Shown here piece after piece: positions 9,870 through 17,980 of a stretch of DNA of 44,688 nt; the first letter of the stretch is position 1, and every line of letters begins with the position of its first letter. The notes below the pieces were generated by a model. That model had not been told where the DNA came from, did not search any database, and saw only the letters and a program-made list of their open reading frames with translations. The DNA is taken from contig SIAW01000009.1 in NCBI GenBank assembly GCA_009695465.1, positions 1 to 44,688 on the forward strand, in the 5' to 3' direction. The position numbers and the translations under genes are program-made. This DNA comes from Pedosphaera sp. (lineage in GTDB: Bacteria; Verrucomicrobiota; Verrucomicrobiia; Limisphaerales; UBA1100).

Positions 9870-10553
9870 ATGAAGCCGCGGATCTTGGTGGTGGATGATG
9901 AGCCGGATGCGCTGGAGTTGGCGGAGCTGAATCTGCGCAACGCGGGGTTCGCGGTGTTGCTCGCGGCCAACGGCACCGACGCCCTTAAACAGGCGCGCAA
10001 GCACAAGCCTGACCTCATCGTGCTGGACATCATGTTGCCGGAGGTGGACGGGCTGGAGGTCTGCAAGACGTTGCGAGCGGATCCGGGCACGGCCGGCATT
10101 CCCGTGTTGCTGCTCACGGCGAAGGCGGCGGAGATTGACCGCGTGCTGGGGTTGGAGTTGGGCGCGGATGATTATGTGACCAAGCCGTTCAGCCCGCGCG
10201 AACTGGTGCTGCGCATCAAAGGGCTGCTGCGCCGAAACAAGGGTGCGGAGACGGCGACGGGGCAGCTGCGTGTCGGTGCGTTGTGCGTGGATGTGCCGCG
10301 CCACGAAGTGACGGTGCGCGGCAAGCCCGTGGAATTGACGGCGACGGAGTTCAAACTTTTGACACTGCTGGCCGAGCGTCGTGGCCGAGTGCAAACGCGC
10401 GAGGTGTTGCTGCGCGATGTCTGGGATTACAACAGCCTTGTGGACACGCGCACGGTGGACACGCACATCCGCCGGCTGCGCGAGAAGCTCGGGACGGCCG
10501 CTGACTGTATCGACACGGTGCGCGGCGTGGGTTACCGTCTGCGCGCGGAATAG
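9870..10553 (+). CDS. phoB: PhoB-like response regulator (OmpR/PhoB family)
   Basis: Two-domain DNA-binding response regulator, 227 residues. The receiver domain (about 1-120) carries the acidic pair in VVDDEPD, phosphoacceptor Asp53 in VLDIMLPEVDG and the conserved Lys105 in TKPFSPRELV. The winged-helix output domain (about 130-225) contains VELTATEFKLL and the recognition region TVDTHIRRLREKLG, ending in the usual GVGYRL. The start MKPRILVVDDE matches family N-termini; an in-frame ATG at 9843 would add nine residues, and neither has a strong ribosome site. The kinase follows 36 bases downstream, and phosphate-transport genes come next. The specific PhoB role is inferred from that context and from the Pho-box-like repeats. 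Confidence 0.9.
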   Translation: MKPRILVVDDEPDALELAELNLRNAGFAVLLAANGTDALKQARKHKPDLIVLDIMLPEVDGLEVCKTLRADPGTAGIPVLLLTAKAAEIDRVLGLELGADDYVTKPFSPRELVLRIKGLLRRNKGAETATGQLRVGALCVDVPRHEVTVRGKPVELTATEFKLLTLLAERRGRVQTREVLLRDVWDYNSLVDTRTVDTHIRRLREKLGTAADCIDTVRGVGYRLRAE

Positions 10554-10589
10554 ACAGCGCCGCGCGCATCCACCCCGCCACCCCGCACC

Positions 10590-11765
10590 ATGTGGCCCGC
10601 CATCATTTTTCTCGCCCTTCTCGGAGTGGTGCTGGCGGATTATTGGTGGCGCAATCGCCAGCATCAGCGCCGCCTCGCCGCCGACCGGCAGCGGTACACC
10701 ACCACGGCCCTGCGCCAGCAGCAACACACCGTCGCCAATACTCAGGCGCAACAGCAGGCGCTCTTTGACAGCATGGTGGAAGGCGTGCTGTTGCTGGACA
10801 ACGAGCGGCGTGTGCAGATGGCCAATCCTTCGCTTCGGGAAATGCTGCGGCTGCAAGACGAGCGCCTCGGCCAGCCGTTGCTGGAATGGGTGCGCTGGCC
10901 GGAGTTGGCCAAGTTGATCGATCGCGTGGCCGCCGAACAGCGCGTGGCGGATGTGGATCTGGACTTTCCGGCGGCGGCGGATCAGCGCAGCTTTCACATC
11001 AACGGCACGGTGATCACTGACAACGACGGCGTGGCGCAGGGCATCATGCTTGTCTTCCACGACATCACGCGCATCAAGCGGCTGGAAAACACGCGGCAAG
11101 AATTTGTGGCCAACGTCAGCCATGAATTGCGCACGCCGCTCTCGATCATCAAAGGCAGCGCCGAGATGTTGCTGGACGCCGCGGACAACGACGCCGCACA
11201 GCGCGCGCGGTTGCTCGGCATGATTGATAAACACGCCGATCGCCTCACGTTCTTGATCGACGATCTGCTCACCATTTCGCAACTGGAAAGCGGGCGCAGC
11301 ATTTTGAACCGGCAACCAGTGGCCTTGCGCGACGCCGCCCAGCATGCGGCGGAAGATCTGGCGGCGCGCGCGCATGAACGCGGTGTCACTTTGGCAAACG
11401 AAGTGCCGGCGGAGTTGCGCGCGTTGGCGGATGCGGATCGCCTGCAACAGGTGTTTTCCAATCTCATCGAGAACGCCATCAAGTACGGGCGGCCCAGCGG
11501 GCGCGTCACCCTGGGCGGGCGCACGTTGGCGGGGACGGTGGAACTATGGGTGCGCGACGATGGCCCGGGCATTCCGCCCGATGCGGCTGACCGTGTCTTC
11601 GAGCGATTCTTCCGCGCGGACAAAGCGCGTTCGCGCGAGGCGGGCGGCACGGGGCTGGGCCTGGCGATCGTCAAACACATCGTGCAGGCGCACGGCGGCC
11701 AAGTGCGCGTGGAGAGCGCGCCCGGCCAAGGCGCCACTTTCTTTTTCACGCTGCCGACGGCGTGA
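10590..11765 (+). CDS. phoR: PhoR-like sensor histidine kinase
   Basis: Membrane-anchored histidine kinase of 391 residues. One N-terminal transmembrane helix (WPAIIFLALLGVVLADYWW) is followed by a basic/Gln-rich stretch likely to be coiled, then a PAS domain (about 58-160, FDSMVEGVLLLDNERRVQMAN). Next come the dimerisation box with His178 in NVSHELRTPLS and the ATPase domain with N box NLIENAIKYG, G1 box DDGPGIP, F box ERFFR and G2 box GGTGLGLAI. There is no large periplasmic sensor loop. This is the PhoR layout, in which signal comes through the transport/PhoU machinery rather than an external ligand domain. Encoded 36 bases after phoB and presumably its partner. Confidence 0.9.
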   Translation: MWPAIIFLALLGVVLADYWWRNRQHQRRLAADRQRYTTTALRQQQHTVANTQAQQQALFDSMVEGVLLLDNERRVQMANPSLREMLRLQDERLGQPLLEWVRWPELAKLIDRVAAEQRVADVDLDFPAAADQRSFHINGTVITDNDGVAQGIMLVFHDITRIKRLENTRQEFVANVSHELRTPLSIIKGSAEMLLDAADNDAAQRARLLGMIDKHADRLTFLIDDLLTISQLESGRSILNRQPVALRDAAQHAAEDLAARAHERGVTLANEVPAELRALADADRLQQVFSNLIENAIKYGRPSGRVTLGGRTLAGTVELWVRDDGPGIPPDAADRVFERFFRADKARSREAGGTGLGLAIVKHIVQAHGGQVRVESAPGQGATFFFTLPTA

Positions 11766-11778
11766 GTGGCGGGCGCGT

Positions 11779-11796
11779 CTGTCACGCGATTGTCAC
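11779..11796 (+). promoter_or_regulatory. Candidate Pho box upstream of the DUF47-pit operon
   Basis: A 7-4-7 direct repeat, CTGTCAC-GCGA-TTGTCAC, with TGTCAC cores exactly 11 bases apart, lies in the 102-base gap between phoR and the DUF47 gene. It agrees with the E. coli PhoB-site layout except that the 4-base spacer is not A/T-rich. A second such repeat precedes phoB. No convincing -10 element sits about 10 bases downstream; the nearest A/T-rich stretch is close to the DUF47 start codon. The site would place phosphate and arsenate genes under PhoB control. Confidence 0.6.
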
Positions 11797-11867
11797 ATGC
11801 TCGACACGGGGCTGGCGTTTGGTGATGGTTGGATGATCGCAGCAGTCAAACTGACGAATAACACACT

Positions 11868-12497
11868 ATGTTCTCGCTCCAACAACTCTTCGGCAAAGGT
11901 GACAAATTCTACGATCTGCTCGAGGCCAGCGCCGAGGAGGCCAAGGCCAGTGGCGATGCGCTGGGGAAAATCCTGAGCGCGCCGGCGGGGAAGGCTTCGC
12001 TGGAGGAATTCGTGTTGAGCCGCCGCAAGGAGAAGCGCATCAGCGAGGAGATCGCCGAGCGGTTGGTGGATACGTTCGTGACTGGGCTGGAGCGCGAGGA
12101 TATCGAGGAGCTTTCCAACGCGCTTTATCGCATCCCCAAGACGGTGGAAAAATTCGCCGAGCGTTACCAGATTTCCACGGGGCAATTGGAGGGCATTACT
12201 TTTCATCGGCAGGCGGTGTTGCTGGAGAAATCCACGGCGACACTCGTGTCGATGGTCAAGCTCCTGCGCAAGATGCCGCCGCTGGAGCAGGTGAAAGATC
12301 TCAATGACAAACTGCAAATCCTCGAAGGCGAGGCGGACAAGGTGATGCTGGAACTCACCGCCGAACTTTACCAAGGCAAACACGAGGCGTTGCAGATCAT
12401 CATCGTGCGCGATTTGTATGACCTGTTGGAAAAGGTGATCGACCGTTGTCGTGACGCCGGCAATGTCGTCAGCCACATCGTGATGAAAAATTCCTGA
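11868..12497 (+). CDS. DUF47 (PhoU-like) Pit accessory protein
   Basis: Cytoplasmic all-helical protein of 209 residues in the DUF47/PhoU-like family (PF01865), which typically partners Pit-type phosphate transporters and modulates their activity. It opens with MFSLQQLFGKGDKFYDLLEASAEEA, characteristic of the family, and continues as amphipathic helices (LEREDIEELSNALYRIPKTVEKFAERY; LYDLLEKVIDRCRDAGNVVSHIVMKNS). No membrane segments. It is 12 bases upstream of the Pit gene, the standard arrangement. It may also transmit phosphate status to the PhoR kinase encoded upstream, but that is inference. Confidence 0.9.
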   Translation: MFSLQQLFGKGDKFYDLLEASAEEAKASGDALGKILSAPAGKASLEEFVLSRRKEKRISEEIAERLVDTFVTGLEREDIEELSNALYRIPKTVEKFAERYQISTGQLEGITFHRQAVLLEKSTATLVSMVKLLRKMPPLEQVKDLNDKLQILEGEADKVMLELTAELYQGKHEALQIIIVRDLYDLLEKVIDRCRDAGNVVSHIVMKNS

Positions 12498-12509
12498 TCG
12501 GCCACTGTT

Positions 12510-13601
12510 ATGGGATTCGAGATCATCCTCCTCGTCGTGCTGATAGCGTTGGTGTTCGAGTTCATCAACGGCTTTCACGACACGGCCAACTCCATCGCGA
12601 CGGTCGTCGCCACGAAAGTGCTCAGTCCGCGCCAAGCCATCATGCTGGCGGCCATCACCAATCTTGCCGGCGCCTTTTGGGGCACGGCCGTGGCCAAGAC
12701 CATCGCCTCGGGCTTGGTGGACACGGATGCGGTGACGCAAGGCGTGATCGGTTGCGCGCTCATGGGCGGCATCATCTGGAATCTGATCACCTGGTACTAC
12801 GGACTGCCCTCCAGCTCCACGCATGCGATGGTCGGCGGCTTGGTCGGCGCCACACTCGCCGCCAGTCATCACAACTGGGGCACCATCATCTGGTCGCAAC
12901 CCAACGCCGAACATTGGTGGTTGGGAAAGGGAATTCTTTGGAAAGTCATCATGCCGATGATCATCTCGCCCATCATCGGGCTGATCCTCGGCTTCCTGCT
13001 GATGGGCCTGTTGTATCTGCTCCTCCGCAATTGGAAACCGCGTTGGGTCAACAACGTCTTTGGCCGGATGCAAATCGTCAGCTCCGCCGCGATGGGTTTC
13101 ATGCACGGCACCAACGACGCGCAGAAAACGATGGGCATCATCGCCCTCGCGCTCGTCGCAGGCACCACCGCCGGGGCGTTCGACAACGCGCCGGAGTGGA
13201 TGAACTTTCTCAAGATGGAAAAGTCCGGCAAGGACCTCGAGATCGCCACGTGGATCAAGGTCGTCTGTGCCATCACCATGTGCGCGGGCACCGCTATGGG
13301 CGGCTGGCGCATCATCAAGACGCTCGGCCACAAAATGGTGAAGCTCCAACCCGTGAACGGTTTTGCCGCCGAGACCGCCTCGGCCACCGTGCTCTTTGTC
13401 ACCGGCACACTGGGCATCCCCGTCTCCACCACGCACAACATCACCGCCGCCGTCTTGGGCGTGGGCGCAGCCAAGCGGCTCAACGCCGTCAAATGGAGCG
13501 TCGTCGAGCGCGTCGTCTGGGCGTGGATCCTCACCCTTCCTGCCGCTGGAATCGCCGCCTATCTCCTCGTGCGCTTGATCCAAATGACCGGCGGGATGTA
13601 G
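12510..13601 (+). CDS. pit: Low-affinity inorganic phosphate transporter (PiT family)
   Basis: Inner-membrane metal-phosphate:proton symporter of the PiT family, 363 residues with about ten hydrophobic helices. The inverted-repeat signatures are present: FINGFHDTANSIATVVATK in the first half and MGFMHGTNDAQKTMG in the second, with GLPSSSTHAMVGGLVG and GIPVSTTHNITAAVLG as the paired substrate-loop motifs. It follows the DUF47 gene by 12 bases and precedes the aquaporin by 19. PiT carriers do not discriminate well between phosphate and arsenate, which fits the arsC gene downstream. Confidence 0.95.
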   Translation: MGFEIILLVVLIALVFEFINGFHDTANSIATVVATKVLSPRQAIMLAAITNLAGAFWGTAVAKTIASGLVDTDAVTQGVIGCALMGGIIWNLITWYYGLPSSSTHAMVGGLVGATLAASHHNWGTIIWSQPNAEHWWLGKGILWKVIMPMIISPIIGLILGFLLMGLLYLLLRNWKPRWVNNVFGRMQIVSSAAMGFMHGTNDAQKTMGIIALALVAGTTAGAFDNAPEWMNFLKMEKSGKDLEIATWIKVVCAITMCAGTAMGGWRIIKTLGHKMVKLQPVNGFAAETASATVLFVTGTLGIPVSTTHNITAAVLGVGAAKRLNAVKWSVVERVVWAWILTLPAAGIAAYLLVRLIQMTGGM

Positions 13602-13620
13602 CCGCCTGCGTCTGTTGTTT

Positions 13621-14304
13621 ATGAAACGTCACGCCGCAGAATTCATCGGCACCTTCGCCCTCGTCTTCGCGGGGACCGGCGCGCTCGTGGTCAACCAAAC
13701 CAGCAACGGCGCGATCTCACACGTCGGCATCGCGCTCACCTTCGGCCTCGTCGTGCTGGCGATGATCTACGCCGTGGGCGACATCTCCGGCGCGCATCTC
13801 AATCCCGCCGTCACGCTTGGCTTTTGCGCCGCGCGCCGCATGCCGTGGGCCGATGCGCTGCCGTACATCGCCAGCCAATGCCTCGGCGCCTTTGCCGCCA
13901 GCGGAGTTCTTCGCGGACTGTTCCCGCAAATGCCCGCTCATCTCGGCGCGACGCTGCCCACCGGCACCGTGGCGCAGGCATTCGTGTTTGAAGTCATCAT
14001 GACGCTCCTGCTGATGTTCGTCATCCTGCGCGTCTCCACCGGCGCGAATGAAAAAGGAATCACCGCTGGCATCGCCGTCGGCGCGGTCATCACACTGGAA
14101 GCGCTTTTCGGCGGACCCATCTCCGGCGCTTCGATGAACCCCGCGCGATCGCTCGCGCCCGCCGTGGTCAGCGGCCAGCTCAACTCACTCTGGATTTACA
14201 TCGCCGCGCCCATCCTCGGCGCGCTGCTCGCCGTGCCGCTCTGCCGCTGCGTCTGCGTGGAGGAACATTGCTGCGATGCTGGTCGCGCAGCGCCGGACAA
14301 ATGA
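13621..14304 (+). CDS. MIP-family aquaporin/aquaglyceroporin, probable arsenite channel (AqpS-like)
   Basis: Integral membrane channel of 227 residues with six helices and both half-helix NPA motifs intact: [12 protein letters not shown] and [13 protein letters not shown]. The ATG start giving [12 protein letters not shown] is the normal family start; a TTG six bases upstream is less likely. Its last four bases overlap the arsC start (ATGA), coupling the two. In Sinorhizobium meliloti an aquaglyceroporin, AqpS, replaces the arsenite pump and lets arsenite leave by diffusion after ArsC reduction; the same pairing here suggests the same job. The C-terminal tail is cysteine-rich ([11 protein letters not shown]), which could bind arsenite or another thiophile, but that is speculation. 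Confidence 0.9.
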   Translation: MKRHAAEFIGTFALVFAGTGALVVNQTSNGAISHVGIALTFGLVVLAMIYAVGDISGAHLNPAVTLGFCAARRMPWADALPYIASQCLGAFAASGVLRGLFPQMPAHLGATLPTGTVAQAFVFEVIMTLLLMFVILRVSTGANEKGITAGIAVGAVITLEALFGGPISGASMNPARSLAPAVVSGQLNSLWIYIAAPILGALLAVPLCRCVCVEEHCCDAGRAAPDK

Positions 14305-14762
14305 GCGCGCCCGGAACTATGGCGCGGGCTAAACCCACCGTGCTCATCCTTTGCACCGGCAATTCCTGCCGCAGCCATCTCGCCGAAGGAATCCTGCGCG
14401 CCGCTGCCGGTGACATCCTCGATGTGCAGAGCGCCGGCTCCAAACCCGCCGGCTACGTCCATCCGCTGGCCATCGCCGTGATGAAAGAAATCGACATCGA
14501 TATTTCGCAGCATCGGTCGAAGCATCTGAACGAGTTTCTCGAGAAACAGATTGAGACCGTCATCACCGTCTGCGGCAACGCCGACCAAGTCTGCCCGATG
14601 TTCCCCGGACAAGTGACGCGGCACCATTGGGGCTTCGACGATCCCGCGCACGCCACCGGAACGGAGCAGGAGCAGCTCGCCATCTTCCGCCGCGTGCGCG
14701 ACGAAATCCGCGCCCGCTTCACCGCCTACGCCACCGAACGGCGCAGCGCGCCCATCGCCTAG
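14301..14762 (+). CDS. arsC: Arsenate reductase, low-molecular-weight phosphatase type
   Basis: Thioredoxin-coupled type arsenate reductase of 153 residues. The P-loop CX5R is CTGNSCR (Cys18 to Arg24), and the redox pair Cys91 and Cys98 sits in [10 protein letters not shown] with the six-residue spacing seen in Staphylococcus aureus ArsC (Cys82/Cys89). The active-site acid is in WGFDDPAH. The start chosen is the ATGA overlap with the aquaporin stop; an internal ATG at 14319 would also give a complete enzyme. The product arsenite would be exported by the adjacent channel. The stop TAG is shared in a CTAG palindrome with the convergent propeller gene. Confidence 0.92.
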   Translation: MSAPGTMARAKPTVLILCTGNSCRSHLAEGILRAAAGDILDVQSAGSKPAGYVHPLAIAVMKEIDIDISQHRSKHLNEFLEKQIETVITVCGNADQVCPMFPGQVTRHHWGFDDPAHATGTEQEQLAIFRRVRDEIRARFTAYATERRSAPIA

Positions 14763-16084
14763 TTGCCCACGCACCACAGCTTGGTGCCGGTGCGGATGAA
14801 GAGTTCTCCGTGCGCCACGGCAACCGCCGAGCGCAGATCGCGGTCGCCATCCCCGCCCATCGCGGCCACGTGGATTTTCTTGAACGTGTCGCCGGCCGCC
14901 ACCACGTGCACTTCGCCGCTATGATTCATCATGTAGATTTTGCCATCGGCACCCGTGGGGGACGCCTCAAACTTGGCGCGCCCGCCCAGCTCGCCCGTCC
15001 ACAGTATTTTGCCGGAAGGCTCCACGCAGCTCAACATGCGGCGGTCGCTATTGAGCACGTAGAAGCGCCCCTTGTAAAACAACGGCGTGGAGACATCGGT
15101 CGAGACTTCACGCTGCTCGCTCTTCCATGCAAAACCTTTTTCCACATCCAACGTGCCGCTCTGCCCAGCCTTGAAGGCAAACACGGGCGCACCTTTCGGG
15201 GCGCACGCCAGCACCACGCCGCCGCCGGATACCGGCGAGGGCACCAGCCGCCAATGGCCGATGTGCGTGGGGTTCCACGTGCCCCAACGCCACAGTTCGC
15301 GACCGGTTTTGGGATCGTGCCCGGTGATGCAGTCTCCGCCGGTGATGAGAATCTCTTCCCGCTGCCCGATTGCGGAAGGCACCGGCGAGGCGAAGGACTC
15401 GCGCGATTCCACCTTCGCATCGCACGGCCGCACTTGCCGCCACTGTTCCTTGCCATCCGCCGCATCGAGCGCCAGCAGATAGGATTCGATGGGCTTGTTG
15501 CCCTCCGTGGTCGCCAATGGCCGGCTGCGATCCACCGGCGTGTCGCGTTGCAACACCTGAATGTACAACGTGCCGTTGTGCAACAGCGGGCTGGTCGAGT
15601 ACGTCCACAGAAACGCAAAGGTGCCGTAGTCCTTCTGGATGTTGCGCGCCCAGACTTTGCTGCCGTCCATGTCCAGCGCCAGCAGATCGCCGGTGCCGTA
15701 ATAAAAATAAACCCGCTTCCCGTCGGTGACCGGCGAAGGCGAGGCGAAGTTGCTGCGATCATCGCGGCCAAACGCATCGGCAATATCCTTCTGCCACAGC
15801 ACACGCCCGGTGGCGCGCTCCAGACAGAACGCCTTGAGCTTCTTGGTCGCCGCATCGGTGCTGCTCACAAAGACGCGATCATTCCACACGACAGGCGTGG
15901 CGGCGCTGGGACCGGGCAAGTCCGTCACCCACTTCACCTTCTCCGTCGGACTGAACACTGCGGGCAACGCCGTCTCCGGCGAGGAGCCATCGTGATTGGG
16001 CCCGCGCCAATTGGGCCAGTTGACGCCAGGCGCAGCGGCCACGCCCAACGCGGAGGCCAACAGAGTCAGTAGAATCTTGTTCAT
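14759..16084 (-). CDS. PQQ-like beta-propeller repeat protein, secreted
   Basis: Exported eight-bladed-propeller protein of 441 residues in the PQQ-repeat/BamB-like superfamily. The start is [20 protein letters not shown], a signal peptide. An ATG 33 bases upstream overlaps the preceding DUF6807 stop and cannot be excluded. Repeats read [58 protein letters not shown] and [13 protein letters not shown], each followed by a tryptophan-docking strand such as GRVLWQKD or GKILWTGE. The opening [12 protein letters not shown] is typical of Planctomycetes and Verrucomicrobia homologues. Neither cofactor binding nor enzyme activity can be read from sequence. Likely co-transcribed with the DUF6807 gene. 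Confidence 0.85.
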   Translation of the reverse strand: MNKILLTLLASALGVAAAPGVNWPNWRGPNHDGSSPETALPAVFSPTEKVKWVTDLPGPSAATPVVWNDRVFVSSTDAATKKLKAFCLERATGRVLWQKDIADAFGRDDRSNFASPSPVTDGKRVYFYYGTGDLLALDMDGSKVWARNIQKDYGTFAFLWTYSTSPLLHNGTLYIQVLQRDTPVDRSRPLATTEGNKPIESYLLALDAADGKEQWRQVRPCDAKVESRESFASPVPSAIGQREEILITGGDCITGHDPKTGRELWRWGTWNPTHIGHWRLVPSPVSGGGVVLACAPKGAPVFAFKAGQSGTLDVEKGFAWKSEQREVSTDVSTPLFYKGRFYVLNSDRRMLSCVEPSGKILWTGELGGRAKFEASPTGADGKIYMMNHSGEVHVVAAGDTFKKIHVAAMGGDGDRDLRSAVAVAHGELFIRTGTKLWCVGN

Positions 16085-16113
16085 TCGATTTCTTGGTTGG
16101 ATGTGGTGCCCGT

Positions 16114-17091
16114 TCATGGACGCGCCGTTTCGGTGGTGAATTGTTGATGGGCTTTGTTGGACTGCGCGCGCGCGGCGGCCGCCTGCGCATCCGACAATTT
16201 GTTGGGGCCGCCCGCCGGGGCTTGGCTCGGCTCGATGACGAAGCGATACGCCAGCGACTGGCTCTCGCTCTTCTTGAGATCGCGCTTAAAGAAGAAACCG
16301 AATCGCCCGTAATCGCGCCACGACAGTTCCTCCACCGGATTGGCCGGCGCATTGTACTGCGTGGCCGTGTACCAATTCTTGCCAATGGGAAAACGGAGCT
16401 GGCTCCACTTGAACTCGCTGCTGACCACTTTGCCGCTGCCCTCGGCTTTGCCCGCCGGCTCCCAAAGATAAACCGTCTTGCCCGCGTGCTGATCGGCCAC
16501 CTCGTTGTGCGCGCGGAAATGGCAGCCGGCATGTTGCAAGTCGCCGCCCAGCGCCAGATCCACCGCCGCCTCCAGCCGCGTCTGGAAATCCACCTGCGTG
16601 CGCCCCGCCGCATCTTGCGTGATGCGTTGCGTGCGCGTCTCCGTCAAGAGCAGCACATCTTCCTTGGCGGCCTTGCCGGTGCGCCACTCGATGGTGGCCA
16701 CGAGCGTGACGCCCTGCGCGTCCACCTTCGCCGGCGCGATGGATTTGACCGTCATCACTTCGCCTTTGTGGAGGTGCCACAGATCATACGTGCCGCCCGC
16801 CCCCGTGATTTTCCAGCCAATGTAGATGCCGCGATGATGGGGGAACTTGCCCGCGTCCTTGCCGCTCTTGTCCAGCCCGCCGTTGGTCAGCAGCTCGCCT
16901 TGCGCGCCGTACACGTGCAGGAAAGGTTTCTTCTGCCCGTCGCCGTGGACGAAGCGCGCGACGGGCTTGCCGTCCTTGGTGATTAACACCGCTTTGCCGG
17001 GGGAGTCGGGGTTATCAATGGACTGCGTCGCCCAATCTGCCGCCAGCACCTGCGCGACACACAACGAAGCAGCGAGGAGGATGTGTTTCAT
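16114..17091 (-). CDS. DUF6807 (PmoA-like) secreted protein
   Basis: Exported protein of 325 residues with a signal peptide (MKHILLAASLCVAQVLAAD). It belongs to the family often annotated as methane oxygenase PmoA (DUF6807, PF14100), but it is unrelated to the membrane methane monooxygenase subunit. Family landmarks: FPHHRGIYIGW, DLWHLHKGEVM, HAGCHFRAHNEVA and YTATQYNAPANPVEELSWRDYGRFG. These proteins are abundant in Planctomycetes and Verrucomicrobia and often lie near sugar-degradation genes, suggesting a carbohydrate role, unproven. The C-terminal 30 residues are alanine/glutamine-rich. The 154-base gap to divergent yebC must hold both promoters, though none was recognised. Confidence 0.85.
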   Translation of the reverse strand: MKHILLAASLCVAQVLAADWATQSIDNPDSPGKAVLITKDGKPVARFVHGDGQKKPFLHVYGAQGELLTNGGLDKSGKDAGKFPHHRGIYIGWKITGAGGTYDLWHLHKGEVMTVKSIAPAKVDAQGVTLVATIEWRTGKAAKEDVLLLTETRTQRITQDAAGRTQVDFQTRLEAAVDLALGGDLQHAGCHFRAHNEVADQHAGKTVYLWEPAGKAEGSGKVVSSEFKWSQLRFPIGKNWYTATQYNAPANPVEELSWRDYGRFGFFFKRDLKKSESQSLAYRFVIEPSQAPAGGPNKLSDAQAAAARAQSNKAHQQFTTETARP

Positions 17092-17245
17092 GGAGGCGGC
17101 GATGATGGCAGCGCGCGCCGTGGGGTCAAGCCAGCGAATGCGCTTGCGCCTGTCCGTGGCCTGCGCCGGAGAAATTCCTTTTGCCGCTGGGAACGTTGCT
17201 GTTCACTCACCCGACGCTTGCGGATGTGCCCGCGATGCGAAGGTC

Positions 17246-17974
17246 ATGGCCGGTCACAACCGATGGACGCAGATCAAGCGCCTCAAGGCGCGCGAGGATT
17301 CCAAGCGCAGCAAGGTGTTCGCCAAGCTGGCGCGGGAGATCTTTATCACCGTCCGCGAAGGCGGGCCGGTCGCCGACATGAACCCGCGCTTGCGCATGGT
17401 GCTGCTCAAATGTCGCGCGGCCAACATGCCGCAGGACAATGTACAGCGCGCCATCGCCCGCGGCCAAGGCACTCAGGAGGACGTCAGCTTCCATGAGTTG
17501 ACCTACGAGGTCTTCGGCCCGCATGGCGTGGCGCTCCTCGTGGAGATCGCCACGGACAATCGCAATCGCGTCGCGGCAGATGTGCGCGCCATTCTCATCC
17601 GGCACGAAGGCAAGATGGCCAGCGCAGGCGCGGTGAGCCGGCTCTTCCAGCGCAAAGGCCAGATCCTCGTTGCTCGCGAGGCGGCGCAGGAAGATCGCTT
17701 GATGGAGTTGGCGTTGGAGGCCGGTGCGGAGGATTTCAAGGCGGACCCCGGCGGCTACGAGATTTTGTCGGACCCCGCGCATTTCGAAGCCGTGCATCTC
17801 GCCATCACGCAGGCGGACATCGCCTGCGAAACCGCCGCCATCACTTCATTGCCCCTGCAGTTGGTGCCGATTGCCGGCGCAGAGTTGCAGGGCAAGATCA
17901 CCAAGCTGATCGAACTCTTGGAAGATCACGATGACGTGAAGGAAGTCTTTTCCAACGCAGAGTTCTCCGGCTGA
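17246..17974 (+). CDS. yebC: YebC/PmpR-family protein
   Basis: Cytoplasmic YebC/PmpR (TACO1-like) protein of 242 residues, the usual size. The family was described first as transcriptional regulators and more recently as ribosome-associated factors easing translation of proline stretches. The start is MAGHNRWTQIKRLKA, the near-invariant family opening, preceded by a GAAGG ribosome site. Other landmarks: LAREIFITVREGG, NPRLRMVLLKCRAANMPQDN, AIARGQG, YEVFGPHGVALLVE and FQRKGQILV. It differs from consensus in MAGHSKW (here NRW). Only six bases separate it from the RND gene, so it may head the lipid-transport operon. Confidence 0.95.
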   Translation: MAGHNRWTQIKRLKAREDSKRSKVFAKLAREIFITVREGGPVADMNPRLRMVLLKCRAANMPQDNVQRAIARGQGTQEDVSFHELTYEVFGPHGVALLVEIATDNRNRVAADVRAILIRHEGKMASAGAVSRLFQRKGQILVAREAAQEDRLMELALEAGAEDFKADPGGYEILSDPAHFEAVHLAITQADIACETAAITSLPLQLVPIAGAELQGKITKLIELLEDHDDVKEVFSNAEFSG

Positions 17975-17980
17975 TTTTAA

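Noticed and set aside
11793-13583. Open frame of 596 codons on the minus strand
   Set aside because: Antisense to the DUF47 and pit genes, which have clear family motifs; the antisense product has none.
14627-16072. Open frame of 481 codons on the plus strand
   Set aside because: Antisense to the PQQ-propeller gene, whose repeats and signal peptide are clear.
16114-17091. Reading the DUF6807 gene as methane monooxygenase subunit PmoA
   Set aside because: The protein is soluble and exported with no membrane helices; the PmoA label is a family-name artefact and there are no pmoB or pmoC genes.
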